Positions 41,991-52,066 of a DNA stretch of 64,000 bases are shown one piece after another (positions within the stretch are counted from its first letter, which is position 1; each line of letters begins with the position of its first letter). The DNA is from Schistosoma haematobium (Eukaryota > Platyhelminthes > Trematoda > Strigeidida > Schistosomatidae): contig NC_067201.1 of NCBI RefSeq assembly GCF_000699445.3, positions 18,593,501 through 18,657,500 of the forward strand, written 5' to 3'. Position numbers and translations under genes: made by a program. The notes under the pieces are model-generated. The model saw only the letters and a program-made list of their open reading frames with translations. It searched no databases and was not told the DNA's origin.

Positions 41991-43136
41991 TCACCGGCTT
42001 TATTCAATATTATATTTTTGGTACAATATAGAGTTCTCAGCGTAAAGTATTTCAACAAGTTTCCGTTTCTTTCTTCTTGGTCGGTCCTGGCCATAAATAT
42101 CGAGTGATCGCCCGCTAGATGTTAGTAGTTCAGTAAATGAACATCTGAATAATGTGCATTCTTTTCGTTGTATATTGCCAGCAACCACATTGTCTCTTAT
42201 TGAGTTTTTTGTAACCTTGACAACGAAAGGTTGTACACTTTTCAGAAACGCAGCAGAATAGGTTATGCGATTAATAAACATAATGATATATTAAAACAAA
42301 CAAAAACAGATAACTTGTTGAAATATTTAGATGGCAGTAACAGGTAGCCCAGATGCTCAAGCAGGCCGCCCTACGAATATCCCTTGTTCTTAATAGCTCC
42401 TTATCGTGTTTGAAACCTATCGGGATACGTTTTCCAGCATCTATCAATTAAGTAGATGCCATCAGTATCCAGTGGTTTTTCAACCCATTGGTTTAAGTCA
42501 CTGGTAGATATCACAGCTGTTTGTATATCATGCTAAGCCACATCTGGATGATCATTACTCTCATGATTCACTAGCTGCTTTTCTAATTGTTTCTGAAATA
42601 TACTTTGAGGGTATCGTCGTTAAACTAAATTGTGATCAGTCTTTCTTTTGAGACTACTGCGTCCCGTAAAATGTACTAGAGTATGATTAAAGTCCAAATA
42701 TATGCTTCAGAATGAGTTGGTCTTCTATTGAGCTTCTCTAACAGAGGCTGATTGCAATGTATTCTATTTGGGTCTACCGTTGAGTCGGTTGCCGTATCAG
42801 ACGAATGCGTATATCGTGCTCATAGTTGGTGCTTGCTAGAAATAAACAATTGTCCGAGGATAGCTGCAGCAACCAGTCACCGTTATATGTTTGGTTTACT
42901 CACTCAATCTTTCCTATTTTTTCACGGAATTTCCTCCGATTAGCCCTTTTATTTGACTACTTATTTATCAATGTGCTTATACAGTTTCTAATTCTTGTTT
43001 TAGTGTTGATGACACTGGGGCTTATAGAAAAGGGGAACAACAAATATTTGTTACATAGTATTAAAGTTTACTCGTATACAGACATGTATACGCTATTTCT
43101 CTCCACCTATCTAACAGCTTTACGCTATTTTCATAG
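41991..43136. other. Intron 3 end, nothing recognised
   Basis: AT-rich sequence without a repeat partner in the window. Frames at 42752-42943 and 42826-43200 have no domain signature; the second overlaps the start of exon 4 in a different frame. Confidence 0.5.
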
Positions 43137-43481
43137 ACCAAATCACCTAGCAATACTGATCTATCAAAGTGCTCTCAGTTGGATCCTAAACAAGATGTAA
43201 CGAGTTTGAACCGTCTAAGACAACGAGATGCCTGGTTGCCTTCTGAATCTACTCAAAAAGCATTATTGAGTCCAAGTCCCGAAAACAAGTTAGTTGAGGT
43301 AAAACCTATTCTCATGGGCAAAGATTATGAGATTGGCGGTAGTGGTAGCACTTCTGCTTTTGATCCATTCCATTATTTGTTGGCTCAGTATACGGGCGAT
43401 GAACCAAACGTTAATGCAATCCAACGGGTTCCATCTATTGAACTGAGGAGTCAAAGTGGTGATGATCTCAAAAAATTAATT
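43137..43481 (+). CDS. TRAPPC12: TRAPPC12-like, exon 4
   Basis: The exon follows an acceptor attttcatag and ends at GTAAGT (43482), 115 codons in phase 0. It includes QRDAWLPSESTQKALLSPSP, which resembles the W-LPSE-T motif near the start of the conserved part of TRAPPC12, then FDPFHYLLAQYTGDEPNVNA and SGDDLKKLI. The last corresponds to the LKQLI helix preceding the alpha-solenoid in the vertebrate protein. TRAPPC12 belongs to the metazoan TRAPPIII complex acting in ER-Golgi traffic. Confidence 0.75.
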
Positions 43482-43687
43482 GTAAGTTGTTAACTCTTCA
43501 ATGGGGTGCATATCACAATTCAGTTATTAAAGATTCCCATTGTGAAAATCAGAACAACACATATAAGCGAACAATTGTTTTCAATTAGATTGTCATCAGG
43601 CTTTACTCTAATATACATGAATATTTATACGAAAATGTTAAATCAATCAAGGCAATATGGGTCAATAATCACAATGAAATATAATAG

Positions 43688-43692
43688 GTCAC
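43688..43692 (+). repeat. Target-site duplication GTCAC (BEL, left)
   Basis: GTCAC here and at 48119-48123 flank the BEL element. The unoccupied site in the opposite palindrome arm reads GTGAC at 48936-48940 (the reverse complement), confirming the duplication. Confidence 0.95.
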
Positions 43693-44275
43693 TGTTAATT
43701 CTATCGAAGCGTCTAAGTAACCCCGATTGAGATACGCGCAAAATCGAAGTTCCAAAACAACGATTTGTCTACAAAAGCGGTTCTTTATTAAATAATACAC
43801 AAAATTTAGTTACAAACCTCAACTTGTGAGGTGTCTAGGCGTTTAAACGCGTCGTCCAAGAATGAAAATAGTAAAGGCTTCCTGTAAAAGTAACATAAAG
43901 GATGATTACAACATACGATAGTCCAAAGACAGTCGATAGCTGTGTCTAAATTTGATAACAGTTTATGAACAACCGAAACTCGAACCAAGAGCAAACAATA
44001 TGGAAACTGTTGCGTTTAAACAAATGCATAAAACTGTGGATAACCGTTACAGCAATTAAATTACAGTGATTATAATGATAAATACAATGATGAGTAAAAT
44101 AAACGTTAAAGATATATGTGAACATTTCAGAATGCTACAGTACAACCTGAGTTACAACATGATTGTGAAAATTGTTGGGCATACAACTGCTTACTGAATA
44201 TAAATAAGTAGTATAAACCAACATACAAAAGAGTAGGAAAGGAATGAGCAGGAACAATGTAAAATAAACTTAACA
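43693..44275 (-). repeat. BEL 3' LTR
   Basis: On the minus strand it runs TGTTAAGTTTATTTTACATT to AATTAACA, 583 bp, directly after the purine tract. Its first 35 bp recur at 48118-48084 as the remnant of the 5' LTR. Confidence 0.9.
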
Positions 44276-44365
44276 CCGCCCCCCAAAGATAGCATGTCTT
44301 TCCTTACTTTCGCTGATTAGGTATTAACGTAAAAACATTCAGAGGTGACAATGGTACGATTTACT

Positions 44366-45364
44366 CTAGCCACAGTCACTCTGAAAAGTCTCTCTATCCT
44401 CTACTTTTCGGTCGTCAGCTCCTTCTAATAAACAAATTTTACGTATGCCTCTAATAATTGTACCTTTCCACGTTCTGATCTTCGCTTGTTTCCATAGACC
44501 ATCTCCTCCTGGATCAAAACTTACCACGAGGCCTTTAGGCCAGTTATTTCGTGCATAAGTGTCTCTAATAATCAAGACTGGACCGCGAACTTGTAAATCT
44601 CGTCTTCCTTGTGTCCATTTTGTTCGCGTCTGTAAGAGTGGTCTATCATTAGGTATTCTTTCTGCTTCAGTCAAACAGGTGGTGAGTGTCTCGTAGGACA
44701 TAGATACTGCGCTCAAAAGTCTACGTATGCTTCCTATTAATTTTTCCCATACTCGATGATGATTTGCGTAGGGAGTGTTATGGTGCCATTCTATGTTCCG
44801 ATGAGTCATTTCTTTAGCTACTCTACTATCCTTAGAGTCTGGTAATGGATGTTGTATCTGCTTGTCTAACCCAACTAAAGGGGACATGGATGTAGTTGTC
44901 TTAAACTTCTTATCATCATCAGCAGACTGAATAAAACAATCATCTTTCTGATTCTCTGTTTCATGCTTGATGTCAATAGAACTCTCAGCAGACTCCACTA
45001 CAAGAGATACAAGTTTCGTATTTGCAGAGAACTGATTTGTTGTTGCTTTGCAACTAATTGATGACTCGTGTAGTAGTATCACAGACTTAGCACTATCGTT
45101 CACGTCAGAAACACCAGGGAGATTTGTTTCGGCAGAGAACATAACAGATGTTTTCGATGACATTAACTCGCCGCTATCTGTTGGAAGAATTTTGTCTGGA
45201 GGAGAAATACATCTAAGGTCAATATTCACTGCTGTATCGACATGACGATCGTTGGCAGTTTTTAGAAGGTACTCATCGTCAACAGCTGGTAATGAAATAA
45301 CTTGTTCTAAATCCATTAAATTCTCGTCTGTCGCTTTAGATACAGAATCAAAGGTGTCTATAAG
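44366..45364 (-). pseudogene. BEL acidic spacer and integrase C-terminus
   Basis: The 316-residue frame begins, after a stop shared with the RT frame, with an acidic Ser/Thr-rich stretch of about 170 residues. It then has RNIEWHHNTPYANHHRVWEK, LIGSIRRLL, the end of the BEL integrase core with the catalytic glutamate (VWEKLI). The C-terminal module follows: GPVLIIRDTYARNNWPKGLV, DGLWKQAKIRTWKGTIIRGI and RKICLLEG. The first two catalytic aspartates and the zinc region are absent, so an internal deletion has joined spacer to integrase end. Confidence 0.85.
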
Positions 45365-46465
45365 TCAGTTACTTCTTGAATCAGGTGGAGTGTTAAATCC
45401 TAAAGAACGAACTGACGGTAAACCTTGATGAACTCTGGAATCTTCAGTCTCAACAGCGGCTGCTGTTACTATGAGTGAGCGTACATCATCATCATCGACT
45501 ATGAGTGACACATCAGGAGAGTGTTTAAGGCATAAACCAGGATCATCTATGAACGGCAACAAACGATTTGAAGAGTTTTCAGGCGCTACTGTGGTCAAAG
45601 AATGGGGTGGCGTGGGTCCGTCCTCGATAGAACTCTTTGCTTCTAAACAACCTTCCCAACTCAATCGTGACTCTTCATCTATCATCTCATCCCACCCATA
45701 GTTTTTACGACATAGCTGTTGCAGAATTCGTTTAGGGGTAAGTGATAAAGGCGCTAGAAATCCAAGCGGATCATATAACGATGATGCACATGATAGAATG
45801 CCTCTCTTAGTGATCGGGCGTTCGGGAAGATTTACGTCAAATGCAAAACAATCGGATTGCGTGTGCCAACAAAGTCCTAAAGTTCTCTGTATACGTTCTG
45901 TTGAACCTGGTATACGAACCAAATTGTTTGATCTATCACCTATAGGGACGTCATTCAGCGCTTCATTTACGTTACTAACCCATTTATGTAAACGAAAACC
46001 TCCAAGCGCAACGAGTCTTATTAGGTTATTTGCTAACTCGGCAGCTTCTGGTATTGTTTCTACTGAGACTAGACAATCGTCTACATAAAAATTTTCTCGT
46101 AAGGTGGACTGGGTTTTTTCATCAAACAAATCTCGGTGGTCTGTAGCTGTACGTCTTAAAGCATAGGTAGCGCAAAACGGCGAGGACGTAGCCCCGAAAG
46201 GGTGTACATGCAACTCATAGACCTCAGGAGGAGAATCAAGATTGCCATCGGGATACCATAAAAAGCTGAAGGCCTTTGTATCCTTTTCGGGTAGATGTAC
46301 CTGGAGGAACATTTCTTCAATGTCTGCTGACAATCCAATCTTACGCTTTCTGAATCTAAGCAAAACTCCCACTAGGTCGTTTGTAAGATCTGGTCCAGAA
46401 TATATACAATCATTTAGAGACCTGTTTTGTAACTTAGCAGCACAATCAAAGACTATCCGAACTTT
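45365..46465 (-). pseudogene. BEL reverse transcriptase
   Basis: From about 46465 the frame reads [40 protein letters not shown] (motif A with catalytic D), [27 protein letters not shown], and [20 protein letters not shown] (catalytic YVDD). It continues [22 protein letters not shown] and [20 protein letters not shown], ending RSWEGCL-like thumb sequence and a stop at 45365. One base shift at AAAGTTCGG (about 46455) separates it from gag. The RNase H that normally follows is missing. Confidence 0.88.
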
Positions 46466-47952
46466 ACCTGGTTTTTAGGGTTAAATACGGGATGATGTGG
46501 AATAAAATACCTTTCTTCTTCGATAGCTTGAGTTACTCGAGACAAATATCCTTTACTTTCGTGGGTAGCTAATATAGTATACTGTTTCCGAAGCTGTTCG
46601 TCTTTTAGCAACCTTTTACGTAGGTAAATTAATCGTTTTTCTATTTCGCGCTTATTCCTTGGAAGTGAGTGCCAATCCACCCTCCAGGGTATCGGCACTT
46701 GATAATGTCCATCGAGCAATACTGTTTGTTTGTCAGTAATCTCCATAATGGTCTTATCACATAGGGACATGGTAACCTTATCAGAATACTTATTTTCAGA
46801 AAATTCATGTTCAAATAATTTGAGAATATCCTCCTCAAGGGAATTTTTCGCTTTTAAACAGTTCATGAAGACTGAAGTTTTATTAAGTTGACCCGTTGGT
46901 CCAAATAAAGCCCACCCTGACATGGTTAGTGAAGCATAGGGTTGTTTAGGCTTTCCGATACGCTGATCGAGTACCCAGTGGGCCTCTGGAACGTCAACAC
47001 CAAGTAACAAACCAACCTTGTCACAGGCTATGGTGGGTAGTTGTATACCTTTCAAGTGTTTCCATCTTTCTTGGAAGTCCGTTGGTGGGATTTCTGCTCT
47101 TTTAATAGGTAGGTTATCTATAGTATATGCACCTTCGATTTTTATTCGGTTGGTCTTATCTAAAGACTCAATTTCGAAATTGGTAAGTTCGGCGTTCTGA
47201 GATGACGCTCCAATTACCGAAGATATGTTTAATCTTGTCACTGTACCAGAAATTCCTACCTGCTTTGCCACGTCACTAAGCAGTAATGTCGAGTCTGAAC
47301 CATTATCTAACAATGCATAGGTATCCACGATGTCATGTGGTCTGCCGAACCGTTCATGTAGAATTTTAATTGCCTCAGTATAACCTTCCTTTTCTGGTAA
47401 TAAAACACAGTGTTCTATAGCATCCTTTGCTATGCCTTCGCAATAGTGTATCAAGTACATTAATTTCTGAGTGTCATCATTTACTCTGTCAGCTATGTTA
47501 ACCTTGAATCCCTTCATGAACGTCCGAAATTTCAGAGGGCTCCCGTCAAATTGCGTGATTTCTACCTTCGGTAAGCTTACTGACATACATAGCGCCTTGA
47601 CGCTATCTACCTGTGCTTTGAATTGCATTTCATCGCTCGAAGGTACATCGGTGTATCGGTGACTTGCTGTAACTACTGAAGTCTTATCCTCGGATCGAGA
47701 CCCCGACAACTCGGTAGTCTCCCTAGGTCTTCTCACTTTGTTTGAAGAGTTCGGAGTTAGCTCTAACAATCGCTTGCGTAGTTGGAGTTCTCTAATCTCC
47801 AGCTTAATCTTTTCTACTTCCCTTTCCCTAGAAACCACTTCGTCTTCTACGCTGTATCTAGTCTCTACATAGTTGTCTCCTACCGAGCAACTGTCTTTGG
47901 GGTTAGGTTTAACAATATCAAAGGCAAGATTTAAAGGAATAGGTGAATTCAC
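46453..47952 (-). pseudogene. BEL gag-protease with in-frame deletion
   Basis: The 499-residue frame opens about 20 residues downstream of the likely ATG (48040 region, MTKTRRMKYN, shifted). A Glu/Arg-rich coiled coil (REREVEKIKLEIRELQLRKR) precedes the capsid region (PKVEITQFDGSPLKFRTFMK, LMYLIHYCEGIAKDAIEHC, LHERFGRPHDI). At about residue 210 the capsid joins directly to TYALLDNGSDSTLLLSDVAK, the BEL aspartic protease (DNGSD). The intervening gag C-terminus with zinc knuckles has been lost in frame. It continues WALFGPTGQ and [18 protein letters not shown] to the frameshift. Confidence 0.88.
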
Positions 47953-48083
47953 CTTAGAAACTGAAGGAATAATATTTTCAGCACTGGAATTGTCTGTCTT
48001 GGGAACTGTCCTCGTTGTACTTCATTCTTCTCGTTTTAGTCATCGTTGGGATGAATGAACCAAACAGGATTCCTACCAAATTC

Positions 48084-48118
48084 GGAATGAGCAGGAACAA
48101 TGTAAAACAAACTTAACA
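48084..48118 (-). repeat. BEL 5' LTR remnant, 35 bp
   Basis: On the minus strand TGTTAAGTTTGTTTTACATT GTTCCTGCTCATTCC matches the start of the 3' LTR and then jumps to aatttggtaggaatcc, which contains a TGG suitable for a primer-binding site. Over 540 bp of the LTR are therefore missing. The outer terminus and duplication are intact, so the loss is internal. Confidence 0.9.
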
Positions 48119-48123
48119 GTCAC

Positions 48124-48430
48124 CACACATAATAAGTAAAAATACAAGTTGATAGTAGGAAGACAGGTGTACTGATAGTAGTAAGAATAATAAAATACGA
48201 TAACAAAAGTCATATCAATAGTTAAAAGTTGGGAATAGAAGGTCAAACGTGGGTAAATAGACTTGGAATAGTCATCACAAAACATTGAAATCATTACGTA
48301 ATAAGAAGCGTGTAAATAATTAGATAGTGAAGAATACAAACGGCAAGAAGCAGAAAATTACAAACAAATACTAGATGTGAAAACAAGGCTAATGATAACA
48401 AAGATAGAATAAAATAAATAATAACAATAA
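48124..48430. repeat. Palindrome left arm (continues at 43627-43692)
   Basis: This block is the reverse complement of 48621-48935, with no difference seen by eye apart from the AT-rich inner end. The arm is split by the BEL element: its outer part lies at 43627-43692, beyond the 3' LTR. Without the element the arm is about 380 bp. Confidence 0.92.
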
Positions 48431-48620
48431 TAATTAGAAAAAATTGTTAGTTAAGTTAGAACTGGTCATGGGAGGGGTAGGGGGGTTACGAATTTCTTCT
48501 GTACACAAATTGAGGTTATATGTACGAAATCCTATAGCTTCAGCTATATGTAGGAGGCGGGAACGAACTCCGTTGGGAAATGATGGAGGTATACGATAGA
48601 TCACTCGAAATGGTTTTTTT
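48431..48620. other. Palindrome spacer, partly G-rich
   Basis: The 190-bp centre of the inverted repeat. It includes gggaggggtaggggggtt (48471-48488) and an 11-bp-class hairpin around atagcttcagctat (48531-48544). Nothing coding. Confidence 0.6.
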
Positions 48621-49001
48621 ATTATTATTGCTATTATTTATTTATTTTATTCTATCTTTGTTATCATTAGCCTTGTTTTCACATCTAGTATTTGTTTGTA
48701 ATTTTCTGCTTCTTGCCGTTTGTATTCTTCACTATCTAATTATTTACACGCTTCTTATTACGTAATGATTTCAATGTTTTGTGATGACTATTCCAAGTCT
48801 ATTTACCCACGTTTGACCTTCTATTCCCAACTTTTAACTATTGATATGACTTTTGTTATCGTATTTTATTATTCTTACTACTATCAGTACACCTGTCTTC
48901 CTACTATCAACTTGTATTTTTACTTATTATGTGTGGTGACCTATTATATTTCATTGTGATTATTGACCCATATTGCCTTGATTGATTTAACATTTTCGTA
49001 T
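48621..49001. repeat. Palindrome right arm with empty BEL site
   Basis: Reverse complement of the left arm and uninterrupted. The BEL target reads tgtggtgacctatta across 48931-48945. Similarity ends at cgtat (49001), where the left arm diverges. The 79-residue frame here and the 88-residue frame at 48073-48339 are shadows of the same repeat. Confidence 0.92.
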
Positions 49002-49902
49002 GAACAATCCAGTTAGCAATTGCATTATCTTAAGGATAGCCTATTTGCACATTTTGATCTTTCTATGACGCTAGTCTACCTCTAATAAGTTTGATAACTA
49101 TGGTTGCCTGAAGCCTACATCTATTATATCAAGAGTGGATCTGATATTTGATAATTAAGATTTATTAACAACTTGATGTCTACTACTTTTAATGTGTCAC
49201 CTGTCAAAAGCGAACTATACTATATCATTGAGTTATCATTCTGCTTTATTGACAGTAGTTTCCCTGGCTTGTAGATATTCTTTACAAAGGGCTACGTGTT
49301 CCAGAACCTCTGTGAATGCGTTTTCTTGTAAGGCATACTTAGTGTTTAGTAGCTAAATAAACTGCTAATAATTCTTTGCTAGTTCTGTTGTAGGACTTCT
49401 CGGTGGAAACAGGTTATCGTTAGTTATCATGCAACTCTTGTCGTAGTATTTATCCGACAACAATATTTCATGCGCCTCAACAAAAATAAGGATACTTTGA
49501 CGTCGCTACAAACAAAAACGAATTTTTTGTCCACAAACTGTTTGGTTTCATATGACTTAATGTATGTATATATGCTCATATATAATATTATATGTATTTG
49601 GGTGAGGTTTTAATTTAAACGAAATTCCTCTCCAGCTAATTGCTATGTTTCAGCTTTCTGTTTGTGGAACAGTTGGTTGACTTCTAGGCCTAAACTTCAT
49701 CCCACATACTTATGTTTGGGTAACCTCATAGTATTATTAGCCCTGGCTTACAGTAGATAACTCAAAACTGCATACACGTACTTCTGTCTCATTACTGAAT
49801 TAAATCGAAGTTCTTTATTGGCTTAAGATATAATACACTAGGTGTTTATAACATTGAAAATTCAAGAATCCACCATCTCCATCTGTTTCTTTTCTCTCTT
49901 AG
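49002..49902. other. Intron 4 end, nothing recognised
   Basis: AT-rich intronic sequence with no repeat partner or frame of note. Confidence 0.5.
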
Positions 49903-50010
49903 AACAATGGATGGTATACTTGTGCACTGAATCTTACTTATCGTATTCTTTCAGCTGCTGGTTTTAAAAATGACGAAAGTGAGGCCGTTTTATCTCCATA
50001 TACTGCTCAG
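49903..50010 (+). CDS. TRAPPC12: TRAPPC12-like, exon 5
   Basis: Acceptor ttctctcttag and donor GTAAAC enclose 36 codons in phase 0: NNGWYTCALNLTYRILSAAG, FKNDESEAVLSPYTAQ. This corresponds to the vertebrate segment C.NW..A..L..RLL, G...S.LLTSHT...LQ that begins the helical repeats of TRAPPC12. An internal AG (ctttcag at 49954) could give a shorter exon but would break the phase. Confidence 0.8.
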
Positions 50011-50369
50011 GTAAACATTGTGCTATTGTTGTAACATAGATTACTTTAACGTGTAAATATATCACCTATTAAAAATTATTTGAATTGTAAAATATCACTG
50101 GATTAAAATATATTTATTGTATGTATTTTGATTATTCTTGATCAATTCGGCTTCAATTTAAATTGATCGTAAATGACTAGTTTTTTATTTCCTCTGATGT
50201 ATGGTTTTGTTTCATTGCATATTCACCGAATAACTCAATTTATCATTTTTATTTATCATAAGTTTCAACTGACGTTCCCTTTTATTTTGCCTCCTCTCTG
50301 TCATCTGGATCATATAATAGCCGATTCATTATATGTGTGCCTTTTCATATTATTGAATAGAAATTTGTA

Positions 50370-50375
<6 letters not shown>

Positions 50376-50417
<42 letters not shown>
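50376..50417. repeat. (TA)n microsatellite
   Basis: About 21 TA units at the 5' side of an LTR-like block in intron 5. Confidence 0.95.
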
Positions 50418-50420
<3 letters not shown>

Positions 50421-50469
50421 TTGTCTAGATCTTCCTGCTGATGTTTAAGACTTAAGTTAATCAATCTTT

Positions 50470-50800
50470 TCGGTGTATGCTACTTATGTCCGTCGACATA
50501 AGTAGCATATAACACCCATCGGAAGTGGAAGCCCTGGCAGTAGAAGACTAAGAAGATCAAGCTGAAGAGAATAAAAAAGTTAAATAGAAAGGAATTACGA
50601 ATAGTAAGAATCATATAGAATGCTGAGGTTGGATGATGGAAATTTGCAAATGAAGTATTCAATGTATGGTTCTCATATTTTACAAAGACATTTAGTAATT
50701 TTTTATTGAAATACGATTAGTTGTTCCCTATTTGTGTTGTCGTTCACAACATATGTGCATCCTGTGCGGGTTGCCTTTATATTCCTAGCAAGTCATAAAC
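50470..50800 (+). repeat. Solo LTR-like block related to the 3929 LTR
   Basis: Begins ggtgtatgctacttatgtc and matches 3929-4185 through tggcagtagaagactaagaag (versus tggcagcagaagattgggaag). A perfect hairpin with 15-bp arms (tatgctacttatgtc, spacer cgtc, gacataagtagcata) sits at about 50476-50509. No internal coding sequence is attached, so it is a solo LTR or fragment. The 3' boundary is estimated. Confidence 0.6.
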
Positions 50801-50814
50801 ATACAAAGCATAAA

Positions 50815-50960
50815 CGGAGATGGATGGCGACTAGCAGTGGAATCCAGGACGCGTGTTTTGTCCCATTCGGGACTCGTCAGCTGGGTGTACCTGCATGTTA
50901 GAGTCGATGTTCGCTCCGAGACTCGAACCCATCACTTTCAGGACTGATCAATTGCAGTGC
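50815..50960 (-). ncRNA. Hammerhead-bearing Sm-alpha-type unit (pair 1, minus)
   Basis: On the minus strand: a tRNA-like B box gggttcgagtctcgg, then ccagCTGACGAGTCCCGAAT, GGGACaAAACACGCGTCC. The core CUGACGA is intact, but the GAAA box reads ACAAAAC, with G12 changed to A, which should abolish or reduce cleavage. Sm-alpha units of schistosomes are short, polymerase III-type repeats encoding a self-cleaving hammerhead RNA. This one lacks the A-box half. Confidence 0.75.
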
Positions 50961-51029
50961 TGAACATCGATGGGAAAATCGAAACAACCAATGTATATAT
51001 GAATGAGAATAAAAATTCACCCCATTGCT

Positions 51030-51195
51030 CAAACCATAGGCTATCTGAACTCAGTCGCCAACTGGATGATAACACGATGGCGTTTGAAGCGAAAGGCATC
51101 GGTTCGAGTCACGGGATGAACATGGACATCCATCTGACGAGTCCCAAATGGAACGAAATGCGCGTCTCAAACCCCACTGCTAGCCACCATCCACC
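51030..51195 (+). ncRNA. Hammerhead-bearing Sm-alpha-type unit (pair 1, plus)
   Basis: A tRNA-like region (actggatgataacacgatgg, then catcggttcgagtc) is followed by catCTGACGAGTCCCAAATG, GAACGAAATGCGCGTC. Both core boxes (CUGACGA and GAAA) are present; stem II has one mismatch (GTCC against GAAC). It is the best-preserved hammerhead core in the window. It lies head to head with the minus unit at 50815-50960. Confidence 0.78.
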
Positions 51196-51759
51196 TCTTT
51201 AGAAATCTGTATGCTTCTTTATCTCTCATAAATTTACATGCATTCTTAGCTAGCATATGCTTAGTTTAATCTTCCTTGTATCTTTTCACTCTTTGGGGCC
51301 GTATTTTTTGCTTGTTTGTTTTTTCATGCTTTTCCTTCTTATGGTTAGATAATGGGGTGGTAGTTTTGTGGATAAAAGACAGGATTATCAGGCACTAGAC
51401 TTCAGACTTGAGCCTATCAAACATTTGATTTCGGCTGTCTAGTAGTATCTTTGGTCTTCGGAAAATTATTTGATTTTTTATGTGCCATATGCCTTTGTTA
51501 ATAAGAGTAGATTCTAAGTTTATGTTACAGAAAACCTTCATTACACAACATTAATCTAGTATCAAAGTAAATAGTTTCAACTCAAAACCCTTGACTAAAT
51601 AGACATATTTATAGTCTTGAGTTGATAGATAATATCGCTTTATTATTCTTTGGCATACAAGTCACCCAAACTCCACGTCATCAGCTGATAATCGCCGCCC
51701 GCAAAAATTGCATTTGCACCATCGAAATGTATTTTTAGTCAGCCATAGACAATGTGGGA
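51196..51759. other. Intron 5 interior, nothing recognised
   Basis: No repeat partner, frame or motif of note. Confidence 0.5.
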
Positions 51760-52066
51760 CGTGATACAATTATGTATCGGTGCAAGTTATCAGATATGGC
51801 TCAGAATAGAAGCCAGTGGCGATCCTGCTGTAACCTTTTACTTTCTTCATAAAAAGTGGTTATGTCTCCCTTACCTGAAAGGTTTCTTCCGATTGTACCT
51901 TTCCGTTCCCTCATTACTACCACCAATCTCTTCGTTATTGTCCTCTTTTTTACGCTCCTTATCTTTTTTTTCTTTTCTCTTCGAATTCCCATTGTTTTGT
52001 GTGGCGCATATATATTGGCGCTCTCTTGTACCAATATTTATGTGTTCAAATAAATAAATAAATAAG
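51760..52066 (+). mobile_element. RTE-like LINE 3' end with SINE-type tail
   Basis: Begins in coding sequence: gatatggctcagaatagaag encodes DMAQNRSQWR, the same C-terminal motif as DMAQNRY in the RTE at 41418. A pyrimidine-rich 3' UTR follows, and the end is tgtggcgcatatatattggc, ccaatatttatgtgttcaaa, then (TAAA)n. That terminal piece of about 70 bp is the same as the tail of the SINE copies. Severe 5' truncation. Confidence 0.75.

Larger units (their letters stand above)
43693..48118 (-). mobile_element. BEL/Pao LTR retrotransposon, deletion derivative
   Basis: The 4426-bp element lies on the minus strand in intron 4. It has a nearly absent 5' LTR (48084-48118, 35 bp), gag with a protease motif, RT, an acidic spacer, an integrase C-terminal region, a polypurine tract (ggggggcgg) and a full 3' LTR (43693-44275). 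5-bp duplications GTCAC and an empty site at 48936-48940 fix the boundaries exactly. The gag zinc knuckle, RNase H and most of the integrase are missing. Domain order gag-PR-RT-IN and the IN C-terminus are of BEL/Pao type. Confidence 0.93.

Noticed and set aside
41885..42094. Asparagine-rich protein
   Set aside because: The Asn run is the translation of the (ATT)n microsatellite on the minus strand.
49955..50010. Exon 5 starting at the internal CAG acceptor
   Set aside because: That start would put exon 5 out of phase with exon 4. The upstream acceptor at 49903 gives phase 0 and a segment matching the vertebrate protein.
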